DNA of 7,664 nucleotides from Candidatus Hydrogenedentota bacterium (lineage in GTDB: Bacteria; Hydrogenedentota; Hydrogenedentia; Hydrogenedentales; SLHB01): positions 1-7,664 of the forward strand of contig PUOI01000567.1 in the NCBI GenBank assembly GCA_003552765.1, given 5' to 3'. The notes beneath the pieces are model-generated. The model was not told the DNA's origin. It made no database searches and was given only the letters and a program-made list of their open reading frames with translations. The position numbers and the translations under genes are program-made. Shown in pieces: positions 7,362 to 7,664 of the stretch. Positions within the stretch are counted from its first letter, which is position 1. Each line of letters begins with the position of its first letter.

Positions 7362-7369
7362 CCTCCACC
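7362..7369 (-). promoter_or_regulatory. Ribosome binding site deciding the GTG start of the BamD-like gene
   Basis: GGTGGAGG on the minus strand lies 11 bases before the GTG at 7350. There is no in-frame ATG near a clear signal-peptide start. A second in-frame GTG at 7368 lies inside this site and is less likely to be the start. Confidence 0.6.
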
Positions 7370-7388
7370 GGCCGCGGTTCCAGCGGCC
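7370..7388 (-). promoter_or_regulatory. Leader hairpin directly upstream of the ribosome binding site
   Basis: GGCCGC (7370-7375) and GCGGCC (7383-7388) form a perfect 6-base-pair GC stem with a 7-base loop. It abuts the GGTGGAGG ribosome site of the BamD-like gene. It could affect translation initiation; no further evidence. Confidence 0.35.
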
Positions 7389-7418
7389 TGATCCAATACC
7401 CTATACGGTGGGCCTTTC

Positions 7419-7433
7419 CTCCCGGCACGGGAG
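7419..7433 (-). promoter_or_regulatory. Second leader hairpin of the BamD-like operon
   Basis: CTCCCG (7419-7424) and CGGGAG (7428-7433) form a perfect 6-base-pair stem with a 3-base loop. No T-run follows in the direction of transcription, so it is not a typical intrinsic terminator. Confidence 0.35.
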
Positions 7434-7463
7434 TCGCGGCGCCTTCCACTCTATTGCCACAAC

Positions 7464-7476
7464 ATATCGGCGATAT
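7464..7476. promoter_or_regulatory. Palindrome overlapping the putative -10 box (possible operator)
   Basis: ATATCG-G-CGATAT is a perfect 6+1+6 palindrome. It lies over the expected transcription start and touches the -10 candidate at 7475-7480, a place where a repressor could act. No regulator is encoded nearby. Confidence 0.35.
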
Positions 7477-7504
7477 AGTACCAGCATGCCCCCTCGCGAA
7501 ACAA
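7475..7504 (-). promoter_or_regulatory. Possible promoter of the bamD-like/lptE/holA operon
   Basis: On the minus strand TTGTTT (7499-7504) and TACTAT (7475-7480) are spaced by 18 bases. The matches to consensus are modest (3 of 6 and 4 of 6). TATATC, shifted by a few bases, is an alternative -10. It predicts a leader of about 120 bases to the GTG start. Confidence 0.3.
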
Positions 7505-7556
7505 TGCCGCGCGCTACAAAAATTGCCGGATAGAGTGGTGTGCGAAACGTTTACAT

Positions 7557-7598
7557 CCCCCGGCCCTTTCGGGCCTGCCCCCTTCGGAAGGGGGAATT
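7557..7598 (-). repeat. Twin-hairpin, REP-like element; possible terminator of the upstream gene
   Basis: Two hairpins stand 2 bases apart. One has stem GGCCC/GGGCC with a 4-base loop (7562-7575), giving a GAAA loop on the minus strand. The other is CCCCCTTC-G-GAAGGGGG (7578-7594). A further run of five C at 7557-7561 could pair with the GGGGG at 7590-7594 instead. The element begins 12 bases after the stop at 7607. There is no T-run on the minus-strand side, so it is either an atypical terminator or an interspersed intergenic repeat. Confidence 0.5.
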
Positions 7599-7606
7599 CT
7601 TCCGCG

Positions 7607-7664
7607 CTATCCCAGTTCCAAGTTCGCAAGGCCTTCAACCCGGTCCTTTTCGCGGTAATTGGCG
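7607..7664 (-). CDS. C-terminal tail of an unidentified upstream gene (partial)
   Basis: From the right edge the minus strand reads ANYREKDRVEGLANLELG and then stops with TAG at 7607-7609. That is 18 residues with codon use like the other genes here. The stop is closely followed by a hairpin element, as expected at a gene end. The fragment is too short to identify, and it could be a chance open frame. Confidence 0.45.
   Translation of the reverse strand, partial: ANYREKDRVEGLANLELG

Larger units (their letters stand above)
7446..7538. repeat. 9-base perfect inverted repeat flanking the putative operon promoter
   Basis: CCACTCTAT at 7446-7454 is the exact reverse complement of ATAGAGTGG at 7530-7538. 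The arms are 75 bases apart and enclose the putative promoter at 7475-7504. They could be paired binding sites for a regulator or a remnant of inserted DNA. A match of this length within about 250 bases could also arise by chance. Confidence 0.4.

Noticed and set aside
7405..7488. 28-codon leader peptide frame upstream of the BamD-like gene
   Set aside because: Its ATG lies upstream of the predicted transcription start and the purine run before it is too close to serve as a normal ribosome site.
7351..7638. N-terminal extension of the BamD-like frame to an ATG at 7638
   Set aside because: The added residues have a non-protein-like composition, the stretch covers hairpins and the end of another gene, and a signal peptide starts at the GTG at 7350.

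Overview
The window looks like a chromosomal segment of a diderm (Gram-negative) bacterium with moderately high GC (about 60 percent by eye). The evidence for two membranes is an LptE-type lipoprotein and a BamD-like TPR protein. A GH50-like hydrolase, a second secreted hydrolase-like protein and the style of the BamD-like protein would suit an environmental polysaccharide degrader such as a Planctomycetota, Lentisphaerota or Hydrogenedentota member. That placement is a low-confidence inference; no taxonomic marker is present. All genes I accept lie on the minus strand, so transcription runs right to left.

Right to left. At 7607-7664 is the last 18 codons of an unknown gene. Its stop is followed by a twin-hairpin element (7557-7598), then a 256-base intergenic region with a possible promoter, inverted repeats and two small leader hairpins. 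Next comes a tightly packed operon of three genes with 3-4 base gaps: a secreted BamD-like TPR protein (6352-7350, GTG start), an LptE-like LPS-assembly lipoprotein (5784-6347) and the DNA polymerase III delta subunit HolA (4758-5780). The lptE-holA adjacency matches that known from Enterobacteria.

After a 103-base gap holding a 10-base tandem repeat is a secreted GH50-type (agarase-like) glycoside hydrolase (2519-4654), with both predicted catalytic glutamates present. After 132 bases, which include the best promoter in the window (TTGCGG-17-TATACT), comes a second unit. It holds a YegD-type stand-alone Hsp70 ATPase domain (971-2386) and, 27 bases later, a secreted, Trp/Asp-rich, TIM-barrel-like protein that runs off the left edge (1-943).

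Functionally, the right half is housekeeping envelope assembly plus the replisome clamp loader, and the left half is accessory carbohydrate metabolism plus an unusual Hsp70. I see no mobile element, CRISPR array, tRNA or rRNA. I found no clearly new system. The items most worth following are the YegD/secreted-hydrolase pair and the structured intergenic DNA at 7351-7606.
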